Assembly: GCA_004352715.1 (NCBI GenBank)
Contig: SCFE01000092.1
Span: 974,969-1,038,968 of the forward strand
Direction of reading: 5' to 3'
Origin: Hofstenia miamia
Lineage: Eukaryota; Xenacoelomorpha; Acoela
Length of the DNA stretch: 64,000 bases
The position numbers and the translations under genes are program-made. The notes beneath the pieces were generated by a model, which made no database searches, was not told the DNA's origin, and saw only the letters and a list, made by a program, of their open reading frames with translations. Of the stretch, positions 25,797 to 36,873 are shown piece after piece (within the stretch, counting starts at the first letter, position 1; each line of letters opens with the position of its first letter).

Positions 25797-26110
25797 GTGT
25801 ATGTTTGGCTTCGCTCGGCTTGGCTCGGCTCGACTCGCCACATAAAATCATTGAATGAAGCTTGTTTTAGCTTGGTATTTTTTTAAAAATATTTGGGTCA
25901 AAGAATTTTTTACATAGCTCTTCCTATTATTTAATAAGCATTTCTTAAATAAGATTATAGGAAAGGCATACTGACTGCAAAACATAAGAAAAATCCCCAT
26001 AATCAAATTAACAAGCAGAACTATAAACTTGCTTTGCCTAAAATAGGCTCGTTTTGGGCTCATTGAATATCAAATGCTGTGCTCAAACTCGGCTCAGCTC
26101 GGCTCATTGA
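25797..26110. repeat. GCTCG-rich repeat pair (possible DNA transposon termini)
   Basis: Iterations of ggctcggctc occur at 25808-25838 (ggcttcgctcggcttggctc) and again at 26085-26105 (ctcggctcagctcggctc) in otherwise AT-rich DNA. The orientation is direct rather than inverted. Similar GCTCG sub-terminal arrays are known from hAT-type elements, but I cannot define the ends. A single N lies at 25791. Confidence 0.4.
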
Positions 26111-26984
26111 CAAGTCTAAGTCAAACCCAAATTGGTGTAAAAGTGGCAAAAAACTGCATACATAACGCCAAGTACAGGCATTCAAGCGTGCCTGGAACAC
26201 GTTGGCAAAGTCAAAATATAAGCTTGCAATATATTTAACATTTGTAAACTAAAGTCAGTCTAGCACCTTAGCTGCTAATTTGTATTAGTTCAAGTAAGTC
26301 ACTAATAGCTGTAAACATTTGTACTTAATGTAGCCTACTTTTTACTCAGTAATTATTTTAGAAAGCCCTTAGTGTTGGATATAATTATAATTAAAAAACA
26401 ACTTAAAAGCTTGCTTGCCAATGAAATACAATGTAATTTTTTCAACAATAGGGTTATAAATAGAAAGTTAGCTTTTGCAAAAATACTATGTAGGTAAGCT
26501 AAGTCGAGCATGGCTTCCAAGTAACCATAGCTCCTAAATTTATAATGTCACAATTTTATTTTTTAACATAATATCACTATATCATCAGATAGTAACAATT
26601 TTTGTGTAAGCATTACATAACTTTTAATTTAAGTCACTACTATAATTAAAAAGCTTTATCTTAGTAATGTAGATTTACAATTGCGTTTTGTCTCCAAAGA
26701 CGGAATCATGGCATCTTCCCAAAGACCCGAACAATAAGATATTCTTCATTCTATATATAATTAATAAGAACAATTGCAAATTAAGCATAGCTATTTGCAT
26801 AAGCAGCTGTAATATAATAACAGGGCTTACCAAATTGGTATTACATTAAGATAAAAAAATTATGTAGAATATTCGAAATGAAAATGTATCTGATGAATTC
26901 AAATATTATAAACATAATAATTGTTATATATTTTCTAATATCTAGCTAAAGTTAGCCTATTAAGTATTCTCTCTTGCAAAATTC
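26111..26984. other. AT-rich interval, no recognised content
   Basis: No gene, repeat or RNA recognised. Confidence 0.4.
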
Positions 26985-27638
26985 TTAAAGCAGTGTAAAA
27001 CTGCGGGTGTATGGCAGAATTTGAACTCATTTGCCCCAAGATGGGAACTGAGTAGAATCAAATAAACAGCTGCGAGTTCACCAGAAGCGGTTCGCCAATT
27101 ATAATTCGTTTCGTAATATAGAAATATCAAATTGGAATCACCTCTACAAAGCAATAATTTTTGAAAATTCTAACGAATTTTTGAAGTTTTTTGCTAAATT
27201 TAAACTGTGTCGATAGTATAAAAACTCATGGAGATATAGGTAAATTTAGTCTACTCTATTAATTATAATAATCGAATCTTACGAAAGTGTGAAATTGAAA
27301 ATTTGTTTTGGCAGATACTGTGCAACCAGTATAGATAAATTTAAAAAATAAAAAATAGTTTCACATGGAGCTAGTCAGCGCGCATATTTTACTGTATAAC
27401 CCTAGTCCATTACCTCAAAAGTTGCAGAGTAATAGTGTTCTGAAATGCATCAGTTGTTATTGTTAAGTAGAAATTCGAAAGTTGTAATAAACTAAAGTGT
27501 CATAAAAGGAATATTAACAAAAATATAATATTAACAATGTAATATAGACTAGATGAGCTCTAAAGAATGTTGAAAAGAGCTAAGGAGTTAAACAAGAATT
27601 GACAGAGTACTGGCTGTCCTAAAGCAGTGTAAAACTGC
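26985..27638. repeat. B'-A' repeat block ending at an assembly gap
   Basis: B' (about 26985-27180) differs from B at many positions. A' (27207-27638) differs from A by a handful of substitutions and single-base indels. The block ends at the N run exactly where B would be expected to follow. Confidence 0.7.
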
Positions 27639-27781
27639 NNNNNNNNNNNNNNNNNNNNNNNNNNNNNNNNNNNNNNNNNNNNNNNNNNNNNNNNNNNNNN
27701 NNNNNNNNNNNNNNNNNNNNNNNNNNNNNNNNNNNNNNNNNNNNNNNNNNNNNNNNNNNNNNNNNNNNNNNNNNNNNNNNN
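27639..27781. other. Assembly gap (143 Ns)
   Basis: Unknown sequence following repeat A'. Confidence 0.99.
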
Positions 27782-28551
27782 AAGGAATTTAGTTTTAATA
27801 TTTTTGCAATATGTTTTTAATAATAGCATTTATCCGTTGAGCAAAATCAATTTTGAAAAAATGCACTGTCAAATTCATGTTTCCAAAAGCTAATATGAAA
27901 TGCTTTGTGGAAAAAAATTGAAAACACATAGAAGAATTCTAAAAACATATTCAGATAGACAATAAAAAGATCTTTCAAAAATTTAGTATGAATTTTTGAG
28001 TTTTTTATTTTTGACTGTATAATTTGGAAATTTGTTGTTTTTGCCCTTAGAAAATTCCACTATTCAGGGAGACATCTAGCGAAAAAATTAGGAATTTCGA
28101 CTAGAATTTCTGTGCTTCAATTTCTCCATATGACTAATTCAATATTTTAAGGCACCATCTAGCGAATTTTGAAAATAAAAATTTCGTCTAATGATACTAG
28201 ATATCCTCACAGATTAACTTATTGACATGTCCATGAAGAAATTTTATTAAACACCAACCTAAATTAAAGAACCAAATTTAAGACAAGTAAGTGATGTCAC
28301 TAAAGTCGTGGAGTGGATTTGGACGGAATGAAAGTTTTAGTCTCCAAAAATAGAATCAAATCTTATTAGAAGCAATTTAAAACAATTGTGGGACTCCTAA
28401 GTTTAGAACATTGAGTCTTTTGGGGCTGCAAAATACCAAATTAATGAAGTAATTGTATGAATGTAATTAGGTTCCAACCGAGTGAGTTACTCAACCAAGA
28501 ACAATTGTTTGGGCATTTTTCTCACCGAGCAAGCTGTGACTTACTTTATTC
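27782..28551. other. AT-rich interval, no recognised gene
   Basis: The motif catctagcgaa occurs twice (28070-28085 and 28152-28162), about 80 bp apart; otherwise nothing is seen. Confidence 0.35.
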
Positions 28552-29425
28552 CATGGGAGGGCCCACGTAGCCAACCACTGGTAGACCACAGGTGGACCAC
28601 CAGTTGCAGATACGTGGGCCACCGGGTGGATTTGGCCGCCCTTTCACCAGTGGCAAAAGTACGATTTCAGCATCAGAGCAATGCCTCAAATGTAACAATA
28701 GCAAACTTTTATCTTGATAGTGTTTAAACATTGCAGTTTATAATAACACAAACCCAACAAAGGGTTGAGGCAATGCTAGCAAGCTTAATGCAGGTATCAG
28801 TTGGCCAATTCAATGCCGTTTTTCATTTTTCAATATCAAATTTCATTTAATCTTTCCAAATGATCAAAATGACAAATGCAATTGAATTGGCCACCTGGTA
28901 CCTGCATAAAGATTAACATTTAAATTGATTTTAATTTGGCAATGGAAAATATAAAGAATTTTTTATAATAACCAATAACAAAAAGCATACAAAAATGCCC
29001 AATTTAAATTTAATTTTCAATTTCAGAAGAAATTGCAATTCTTAAACATCATTTTTTTCCAATAATTAAAAATAACTTTTGCCCAATTTTAAGTACTCAT
29101 ATAGACATTAATTTCAAGGGCCGCGAATAATCGTTTATAAATTATTTTGAAATTTATTCTGCACACATATCTTATAATTTTTGCATACAGAAAATTGCAA
29201 AAAAGCACTTCACAATGAATTTTATATATTTACGAGATCTAAGAATCCTAATAATGAAAAAATTTTACTTGCAAGCATTAGCTCATATCTTATTTATGAT
29301 TACAAGTAAATCAGATGTCACTAGTGGTCCACTGATGGCTATGAGAGGCTGTAATTGCCACTCTTGCCACTGCTTCCCCACCAGTGGACCACTAGTGGTG
29401 GCTACATGGGGGTACGCTGACGAGA
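28552..29425. mobile_element. Possible non-autonomous element with GC-rich inverted ends
   Basis: Left end 28553-28640 contains gggcccacgtagccaaccac, tggtagaccacaggtggacc and a perfect 10-bp inverted pair (ggcccacgta / tacgtgggcc). Right end 29375-29425, inverse-complemented, reads cccccatgtagccaccacta then gtggtccactgg, matching the left end at roughly four of five bases. Both ends are strikingly GC-rich for this window. No target-site duplication was identified. Confidence 0.45.
28786..28909. repeat. 122-bp hairpin with ~28-bp inverted arms
   Basis: The left arm reads atgcaggtatcagttggcca then attcaatgc. The right arm, inverse-complemented, reads atgcaggtaccaggtggcca then attcaattgc. The arms are separated by about 65 bp of AT-rich loop. 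It lies within the larger element at 28552-29425 and may be a MITE nested there. Confidence 0.7.
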
Positions 29426-29562
29426 ATGAATTTAAGTACTATGCTAAGCTAAATATGTTCAACTTATGACGAGTTTGTTGTTATATTGGCAAAAAGAAGA
29501 CTGGTGTGATTGATAAATTTAACCCGTGCTAAACATTCAATACAGAATACATAATTTTACAA

Positions 29563-30933
29563 TTATGGAAGCAATATTTGTTCTTTTTCGAATTGTGTCA
29601 GTCTTAGAAACCGAGCAGAGTTATTTAGTTCAAAGTAAGATAACCCCTCATAAGATGGCCTGAATGTGATCCTCCACTTACCAGGTCTTTCCAGTGCTAA
29701 TGAGGTGTACAATGCTCGCTCATCATTACTAATCTTTTTGACAGTAAATTCCTTTATGTCATAGTATTCAAGGCAAACACCGTAAATGTAAAAGCGTTGA
29801 GTGTCGAGAGCATGGAAATCATATACACCTTTTGAAAACGTGACAATTGATGCTAAAACTGATATATTTTCACCAGAGCTCATTTGAAAATCATAATGTA
29901 CGTAATGACAACATTCGAAATATTTGTGAATGATTGGATTGGTAAGAATTGCTCTTTCTCTATGCAATTGATCAGTGCAATTATTAAAGCACGTAAACTG
30001 AGCTTGATAAAAAAGTTGCCACCAATCACGTATGATAACAAAATCTATGCAGCTTTGAAATCCGGAATTTGAACCCTCCATTATTATAGCATTAATTTTC
30101 TGCTTTATTATCATAGTTGGGCAATGAAAGTAACCAGATATATACCCCAAGCTTCCACGCAACTTTGAATCAGTATTAATTTTGCAAATTAGTTGATAAT
30201 TTGAGTATAAGTGCACTTTAATGATGTTAACGAAGCATCGTCGTCTGACATTATTTAAATACACATCAATTTTTACAATTATTGTATTTGTATCATAAGT
30301 GAATATGGTATATTCCCTTTTAAACGTCGTAGAATCTAAACAGAACAAAACAGTTCTGGAATGGTGGCAAAAATTATCCGAACAATATACCGGTCCAACA
30401 ATATATTCTATTGACATATCAGAACATACGGCTTTTAAATCAGCAGTAATTATTTTGACATTGTCTAAAACTTTATTTGTTACAGATTTCTTGAGATATA
30501 TGTTAGTAATGCGAGTAATCTCACCTTTAGTAACGGAAAAGTTATCCACTACAATTGAACTAGTTCCTAAGAATTTCAATTCAAGCATTTTTATTGCACC
30601 GATATCTACTGGACGGCTGCAAAACGGCAAGCGGTAAATCATCACGTCAATTCTACTGTAAGATCCGCTCCTTGGCATCCAGGAAAAATTTATTTCATCA
30701 AAGTCGGCTTGGTTTGCCTCGAATTCAATAGATAGGGAATAACAAATCAAACTTTTCGTTATCCACACTGTGGAAAAACACTCATTTGCGCTCAAATGGT
30801 CGCACCATTCTGCGCAAGCAGTATTAGTTGTTGTTATAATGCGTTTAGTTTGGTTTTTGATAAGGTCATTAAGGGAAACTATAGAAGAAACAGCAGAGAT
30901 AACAAAATTCAAAGCAAAAATCAATTTAAGCAT
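29563..30933 (-). CDS. Secreted cysteine-rich protein of unknown function, 456 aa
   Basis: A single uninterrupted frame begins MLKLIFALNFVISAVSSIVS, a clear signal peptide with cleavage near residue 17-20. The mature protein has 18 cysteines (an even number) and about six N-glycosylation sequons (KNQTK, INFSW, DNFSV, NNCTD, GENIS, NNSAR), with no later transmembrane span. So it is expected in the secretory pathway or extracellular space. Cys40, 44, 52 and 64 (TACAEWC, NECFSTVW, LICYSL) have the spacing and hydrophobic pattern of a PAN/apple-like module; this is my inference. The C-terminal part has GKWRITFRPSYEGLSYFELN. I recognise no enzyme motif. It is intronless in a region where other genes have introns, and lies about 20 kb from either kinase gene. 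An intact 456-codon frame in such AT-rich DNA is unlikely by chance. Confidence 0.8.
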   Translation of the reverse strand: MLKLIFALNFVISAVSSIVSLNDLIKNQTKRIITTTNTACAEWCDHLSANECFSTVWITKSLICYSLSIEFEANQADFDEINFSWMPRSGSYSRIDVMIYRLPFCSRPVDIGAIKMLELKFLGTSSIVVDNFSVTKGEITRITNIYLKKSVTNKVLDNVKIITADLKAVCSDMSIEYIVGPVYCSDNFCHHSRTVLFCLDSTTFKREYTIFTYDTNTIIVKIDVYLNNVRRRCFVNIIKVHLYSNYQLICKINTDSKLRGSLGYISGYFHCPTMIIKQKINAIIMEGSNSGFQSCIDFVIIRDWWQLFYQAQFTCFNNCTDQLHRERAILTNPIIHKYFECCHYVHYDFQMSSGENISVLASIVTFSKGVYDFHALDTQRFYIYGVCLEYYDIKEFTVKKISNDERALYTSLALERPGKWRITFRPSYEGLSYFELNNSARFLRLTQFEKEQILLP

Positions 30934-31610
30934 CGCTCACCAAAAGAGTCTTAAATGATACCGAATGATTGCATATGTAATGATTTTTGCAGCGACAAAT
31001 ATTCAAATGCCGAAAAATTCGAAAATTAAAATATAAATTATTGATTTTGCAATCTTGAGTCTAAATTTCATTTTCAATTGTAACACTAACTCATTTTATG
31101 GCAGACGAAAAATAAAATTATTAAAGATCCATGAGAATTGCGTTTTTAGAGCACCTATTATTTTATCAAGAACATAGCAGACACTGCAAGCAGTGATATT
31201 ATAATAGAAAAGGGACATTTTAAATCGTACAAAATTACAAAAAATATTTACATCAAATATTTTATAAAAACACGTTTTATTTTAGTAATCAACTTTAATC
31301 TTATGATATCCTTTGCCGATAGGCTTCTTTTGGGTTATGGTTGGTTACGGGTTGCACTTAAGTGACCTGGTTCCCGTCTCTCCTGTGACCAGTGACGTGA
31401 CACGCATTCCGCTAAACTATTCTGAAAATGGCATTTTATATAACAGTATTGACTTAGAGCTCTAAAAATACTGAATTTGATTAAAATGTTAACCAAAATT
31501 TGGTTTTATAAAGCTTGAAAAGTTCTTATTTCCTGATCTAGAAGCCTCGTGTAGTAAACAATACTAATGCATACCTTGTGTATTCTAATAGATAAATAAT
31601 AGTAGACTAA
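30934..31610. other. Upstream region of the secreted-protein gene; SINE-like patch
   Basis: AT-rich 5' flank. At about 31325-31425 a GC-richer patch, read on the minus strand, begins tagtttagcggaatgcgtgt. It resembles a tRNA A-box (TRGCxxAGxGG), so a tRNA-derived SINE fragment is possible, but no B-box is convincing. Confidence 0.25.
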
Positions 31611-32107
31611 CTAGAGCTGTGCTGGTACAATTATTACGGGTATGGGTAAAGAAAAACTTGATCTGTGCATGAGTCGAATGTCGCACCCCCTCATGTAAGC
31701 AATATACACTGAATTCAGTAGTATATGGAAATGCAAAATTTTTATTTTTCGTACGCATTTAGTTCCGTTGAGTTGACTTAATAGCAGACTTCTCTCGATG
31801 ATAATTAATTAATTATTGTGATTGCTTCTTGACTTACGTGGTAATTCAATAAATTTAGAATTCTCATTTATGATTGCAAGTGCTACCAAGTATTCCTGCT
31901 ACTCAAAATAAGTCTGAACCAGCAACCGGTAGTACAAGCAACACCATTACTAGGAAGCGCTCTTGTTTGTTACCTTCTCATGGTAATAAAGTTTTGGTAA
32001 CTTTGTTGCTAATTGGCACGGATGGACGTTGCTACAAATTTTTGTACTTTGCCCAGCCCATACCCGGAACACTGTAGCCAACCCAACCCACACCAGCACA
32101 AATGTAG
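31611..32107. mobile_element. Possible hAT-like MITE (CTAGAGCTGTGCTGG ends)
   Basis: The left end reads ctagagctgtgctggtacaa and later cgggtatgggtaaag. The right end, inverse-complemented, reads ctacatttgtgctggtgtgg and later ccgggtatgggctgggcaaa. Both terminal and sub-terminal blocks are thus inverted, in the same order. About 500 bp, without a transposase frame. The target-site duplication is not clear. Confidence 0.45.
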
Positions 32108-32622
32108 AATACAATATTTCATATTCCATCTAATTTTTCATGGTTACAAAAAAGTGCAATATGAATATGTATGCATAGGATCATTAGTTTACAAAAGACT
32201 TCACTACATTAATCGAGTAAATGTTTATTATCCTTCAATAAAGAAAAACGTATTTTTATCAAGGAAAACAAAATTAAATGTTAAAATCTAGTTATCTATG
32301 ATTTTAATGAACAATTCAATTAACAACAACGCTGTTACTGAATTTGAAATATGTAAATACATACATGTATTTTAGAAGTGAAACGCATTGTATATTCTAT
32401 CAATAAATTTTAGTGAATCCTAAGTCACTTAGGTCTTCGCATTTGAAGTCAACGTAACTTTGCAAACCACTTCCGACCATGCTGCTTCCCTAAAAAAACC
32501 TTCCCAAATAAAATTGTGTATGTATGCAACGAATTCAATTTGCATCACAATTGTCGCCCGCTTCCAGAGATGGACATGGGCCAAGATATTGAAAAATTAG
32601 AGCGGCATTAAAAACTGACTAT
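32108..32622. other. AT-rich spacer between MITE and mariner
   Basis: No gene or repeat recognised. Confidence 0.4.
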
Positions 32623-32624
32623 TA

Positions 32625-33795
32625 CGAGGGTTGTGCAATAGGGTTTTAGATGTGCATATGGTGGGTGCAGTTGAAACACTTACACGCTGAATTTCTAATC
32701 TATGATATATGAGAAAGCGACATGCGTGATTACAGCCTACACAATCGTTTAATAAGCACCACTGCATGCGAAAGAAATAATTGTGTTATATTTATTTAAT
32801 GATTTTCTGATAGAGCTCAGCAGAGAACATTCGAGAGCAATGATTTCGTACGACTTTAAAAGTGGGTTAAAACAACAGGAAAGCTATGAAAAGCTCACAG
32901 TAGCTTTCGGTGATTATGCTTGTTCACGAGCAACCGTTTTCAACTGGTTTGCAGAATTTCGGCGTAGGCGGAAATCACTTGAAGATGATGACCGCTGTGG
33001 CAGACCAATTTTGGCAACAGGTGAAGAACACGTTGCTGCTGTGAGGACAATGGTGGATGAAGATGCGAGAGTGACATTCAGCCAAATAGAGCAGGAGTTG
33101 AGGATTTCATCGGGAAGTGTAAGAATGATATTGCACGAAAAACTTCGCCTCAACAAGGTTTCTACTCGTTGGGTGCCGCATATGCTGACCCAAGAGCAAA
33201 AGGATGCTAGGGTGAAGTGGTGCCGGAAAATGCCGACTAGATTTGACGGAGGCCGTTCTAATATCGTGTGGAAGATCGTCAGTGGTGAGAAAAGCTGGAT
33301 ATATATTTTCGACCCTGAAACTAAACAGCATTCAGCACAATGGACACCAGTTGGCGGAGCTCCACCTCAGAAGTTCAGACGAGATCGAAGCGTTGCAAAG
33401 CAAATGGTGGCGACCGTCGTGTCCAAAACTGGCTATGTCGTAACTATGCCACTTGTGACGCAGCGAACAGTCACTGCTGATTTGTAAGTCAACCACTGCT
33501 TGCCGGAAGTTCTCAATGTAGTTGCCCAGCGACGCCCAAGAACTCGTTTTTCCGATAACAAAGAAACAGATGCGAAAGGTACGCTTTTGAGTCTCCAGAA
33601 GCAGCAGTGCATCCCTACATTCAACACGTGGAGAACATACCTGCATTGGAGTTGTCTCACTGCTTTGATAAGTGGTTTCAACGAATGAAAAATTGCATGG
33701 ACTCTGCTGGTGAATATTTCGAAAAGTTGTGATCTTGAGTTGTTAAATAAATATAATAGTTCTCTTGTGTCGAAAAACTTATTGCGCCCTCTTCG
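32625..33795 (+). mobile_element. mariner-family element with both TIRs, internally deleted
   Basis: The left end cgagggttgtgcaatagggt (32625) and the inverse complement of the right end cgaagagggcgcaataagtt (to 33795) form imperfect terminal inverted repeats. Each is flanked by TA (32623-32624 and 33796-33797), the mariner target. Length is 1171 bp, a little under the usual ~1.3 kb, because part of the catalytic domain is missing. Confidence 0.8.
32783..33732 (+). pseudogene. mariner transposase, catalytic region deleted
   Basis: The N-terminal DNA-binding half is intact: two helix-turn-helix regions with YDFKSGLKQQESYEKL, SRATVFNWFAEFRRRRKSLE and DDDRCGRPI, then IEQELRISSGSVRMILHEKL and RWVPHMLTQEQKDARVKWC. 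The first catalytic block, normally TGDE(S/T)WIY, reads SGEKSWIYIFDPETKQ, so the first Asp is lost. A TAA at 33486-33488 ends the first frame. Beyond it, LPEVLNVVAQRRPRTR runs on but the HHDNA...SPDLAPCD(F/Y) block is deleted. The C-terminus resumes with CFDKWFQRMKNCMDSAGEYF, stopping at 33730-33732. It cannot be catalytically active, though the TIR-binding domain might still be made. Confidence 0.88.
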
Positions 33796-33797
33796 TA

Positions 33798-34519
33798 CGC
33801 AACAGTGCACAGAATTGAGTCTATGAGCAGTGAATCTATAGAATTTATAAGAAAAAAGATAAAATTTAAATAATTTTAAAGTTTTACAATTTCAGTGTGT
33901 AGATTTCATTTAAAGTTTTTAACATACGCATCTTTGGTCTAGCAAGAGCAAAAATACTGTTGCCAATGATAATAAAATATTAATTTTACACCCATACGAT
34001 TCTCTCTGCGCTACCATATATTAATATAATGATGACAGCCTATGAAAAATAAAACGTAGAATCGTACTCGCACTTTTGAAATTATTTACAAGCACCGCCC
34101 GCGCGGGTATTCCTCACTCACTTTGTTAACCATATTATTAAATTTAACAGAAACTGCAACATTTTTTATTTAAAGCTGTAGAACAGATTTCTTACTAAAT
34201 TAAATTATACTTTATAAAGTCAAAATTCTCTTAAATAAATTCGTTCAGCACTAGAGGGTAAATTTCTTGCCACTTTATTGCTAAGAGTCGTTCACAGACT
34301 TCCTTCTATTTGACTCGTTACAAATCATAACCCATGAAAACGGAGATCCCTCCTCCCGGTCTTTGGACTTAGCTTAGTGGTTGACGGGTAAAAAAAGCAT
34401 CTTACAGCAAGTAGCGTGTCGCGTTAACTATGGGTTGGGTAAAAAAATCTGATGCGTATCCAACCTTATGTTTTAAATAATCAATCAAAATTTGATGTAA
34501 TAAATTGTTTTGTTTTCAA
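33798..34519. other. AT-rich interval with a tRNA-like patch
   Basis: At about 34371 the sequence ttagcttagtggttgacggg resembles a tRNA A-box; it is followed by gcgtgtcgcgttaactatgg with no good B-box. This may be a SINE fragment. No gene is seen. Confidence 0.25.
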
Positions 34520-34537
34520 TTATAGGAAGAACTATAC

Positions 34538-34660
34538 TTTAGTGATGTGTGAGTACGGGTACTACCCGCAGACACCCGGTTTTACCCGCCCATACTCACG
34601 CATTCGGTGCGCATTATTACTATCGCGTACGGACAGGTACCGGTAAGCTTTTCATAGCAC
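34538..34660. mobile_element. Possible transposon terminus rich in GGGTAC motifs
   Basis: The stretch gtgatgtgtgagtacgggta, ctacccgcagacacccgg and tttacccgcccatactcacg is GC-rich, with an inverted pair (gtgagtacggg / cccatactcac). A related patch, cagtacgagtgggtacaggt, lies at about 34809. hAT-type non-autonomous elements often have such repeats; boundaries cannot be set. Confidence 0.35.
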
Positions 34661-35636
34661 ATTATGAAGATTTTTAAGAAACTTAAATTAATTTGGAAAA
34701 AATTAGCATATAGTGAATATGAATTGTATTCGAAAGGTTATTGAAAATTTTTAAGTTGCTTAATAGCAGAAAACAAAATTTTATTTTCGGGAATATGTAA
34801 AAAATTTCAGTACGAGTGGGTACAGGTGATAAAATATTAATTATCGGGAGGATGCGAAATTAAAATGCTCTACCGCACATCAGTACTATCCATACATATT
34901 AAAATTGTAGCAGAAACCGATTTTGTACCTTCCAGCTGTTTGCCCCTATATTTTCTACGGTATGATTTGTTTACTAATACCGGTTAACTTTTGTATATAT
35001 ATCCGATTATTGTTCATTTATTTCTCTTCAGTTTATTCTCAGTAAATTCGTTTTACTTTTATTTTCTTTGACTTATTCTTTTAATAAAATATGTGTTTCT
35101 AATTCTCCAACTGCGTCGTTAAAGGGCACTCAGACGGTGGAAGAATTGACTGGTATGTCCCTTTAACTAGGTTAGGTGTACGGCTAGGGCTTTTGTACTG
35201 CTTGTCATTCATAATGAAAATCATTATTATTGCTTTAACCTAAATTGCATGAGATGGGAAATGCACTGAGCTTAGGGTATTTTACTTAGTACTTAAGTTC
35301 ACCTCTTGGATCCAAGAGTTAGGGCTTCTTACTTCTTAATCTAATTAGTTCTCTAGTCTTATACGACGAAAAGGTTATCTGCTGATTTTTCACCGATGCC
35401 ACGTTATACTTTATCTTTCTTAACACAACGATAAACTCTATTTTTAAAAATTTTTAAATTTTATGAAAAAACTGCATTTACCAATTTTGATTGAACTTTT
35501 AGTTGGTATTTCCAAATCCAAATTTTGTTAATGGCACTGTTTGTGATTGCAAAATTGAAGCGACTTTCGCAGTTAAGATACACTGTTAATGGTATATTTT
35601 TTATGAAACGCATGCAGATATATATATATATATATA
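34661..35636. other. AT-rich interval, no recognised content
   Basis: Nothing beyond AT-rich DNA and a TA-repeat at 35618-35636. Confidence 0.4.
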
Positions 35637-35756
35637 AAATTGCTTCTATTTACCAATAGAATTCACATTCCTATAGATATATGCTGTTTTTCTTATCAAT
35701 ATATTACAAAGATGAACAGATATATGCATTGTAGCTACCAACACCTATTACTGTCN

Positions 35757-35791
<35 letters not shown>

Positions 35792-36062
35792 AAACATTTT
35801 CTATGTATACATATATCACCGGTAGCGTGAAACAATATCAAGTATCAAAAATTGCTATACGTTGGGCAAAGATCTTATGTTGATTATCTTTTGAGGTATT
35901 TTATAAAAAATCACAGAGCTCATTTCTTCAATGAAACTATTTGTTATCAAATTGCTTCTATTTACCAATAGAATTCACATTCCTATAGATATATGCTGTT
36001 TTTCTTATCAATATATTACAAAGATGAACAGATATATGCATTGTAGCTACCAACACCTATTA
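35637..36062. repeat. 114-bp direct duplication beside a single N and (TA)n
   Basis: 35637-35750 (aaattgcttctatttaccaa ... cacctatta) recurs identically at 35949-36062. A few bases after the left copy is an N (35756) and then a (TA)n run to about 35787. As at 4994 and 15147, the geometry points to a contig-join artefact at a microsatellite. Confidence 0.75.
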
Positions 36063-36873
36063 TTTGAATTGAATACAGTTCCTGGAATCTGGAGCTTTAA
36101 TATACATATATATTGGTATTGTGTGAATAGAGTTTTCTTAATGCTGCACTCGTTCGACAAAAAATACTTTGTTACCAGTACCCGAAGCCTTCTACCCGTA
36201 ACTGAGATATAGTTTTCTTTGCTGCTATTATGCAATTAGAAATTTCCAACAAGAACAAAATTAAACATTCATTATATACAATTTTTTTTCACTATTTTAT
36301 TTAATTTTGTTTTTAAAAAATATCTTATTTAACCCTAAACTGCATATTGCATCCATAAAGCTAAAATCGAATTTGTCCACATTTCCTTAAAAATTTCTCC
36401 AAGCATAGTAAGAAATTTGGAAATACTTCGATATTAACACATCTATCGGTAAGTAAAAATTTGCAATAAAGATTACTCCTGTTTGAAGTATGTAAAATAA
36501 TAACTTTTTTCAATGGAAGATCCGATTTTTTGGAAAAAAATTCAATCCAATACCTAGTGTTCACATATAATAATGTGGACTAAAACTCATGGCATTACCA
36601 ATTAGCTTAAACTATTTTGTTTTCTGTAAATAGATCCTCTAAGTGATCATCCTTGATTTAAGGATGGAAGTGAAAGAAGAGGCGATTCCCTATCCAGTGG
36701 TGTTTTCAGTTTTAGATTTGTATTTTTAGTGAGTTATTAGAATTTACAGAAATTTTATAGAAACCATCGCAAAAATTTGTGATTTTTTAGGGTCAAAATA
36801 CACATAATGTATAACGAAATGCGTACCCGCAACCGCGGATGGCACCTGTTCTGTAACATCACAAATATATATA
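36063..36873. other. AT-rich interval, no recognised gene
   Basis: The minus frame 36361-36564 (NRSNLYCKFLLTDRCVNIEV) is cysteine-containing but unsupported by homology, splice context or length. Nothing else is seen. Confidence 0.3.

Noticed and set aside
28482-28731. Opposed 60-80 aa frames over GC-rich sequence
   Set aside because: They are produced by the palindromic GC-rich terminus of the element at 28552-29425 rather than by a gene.
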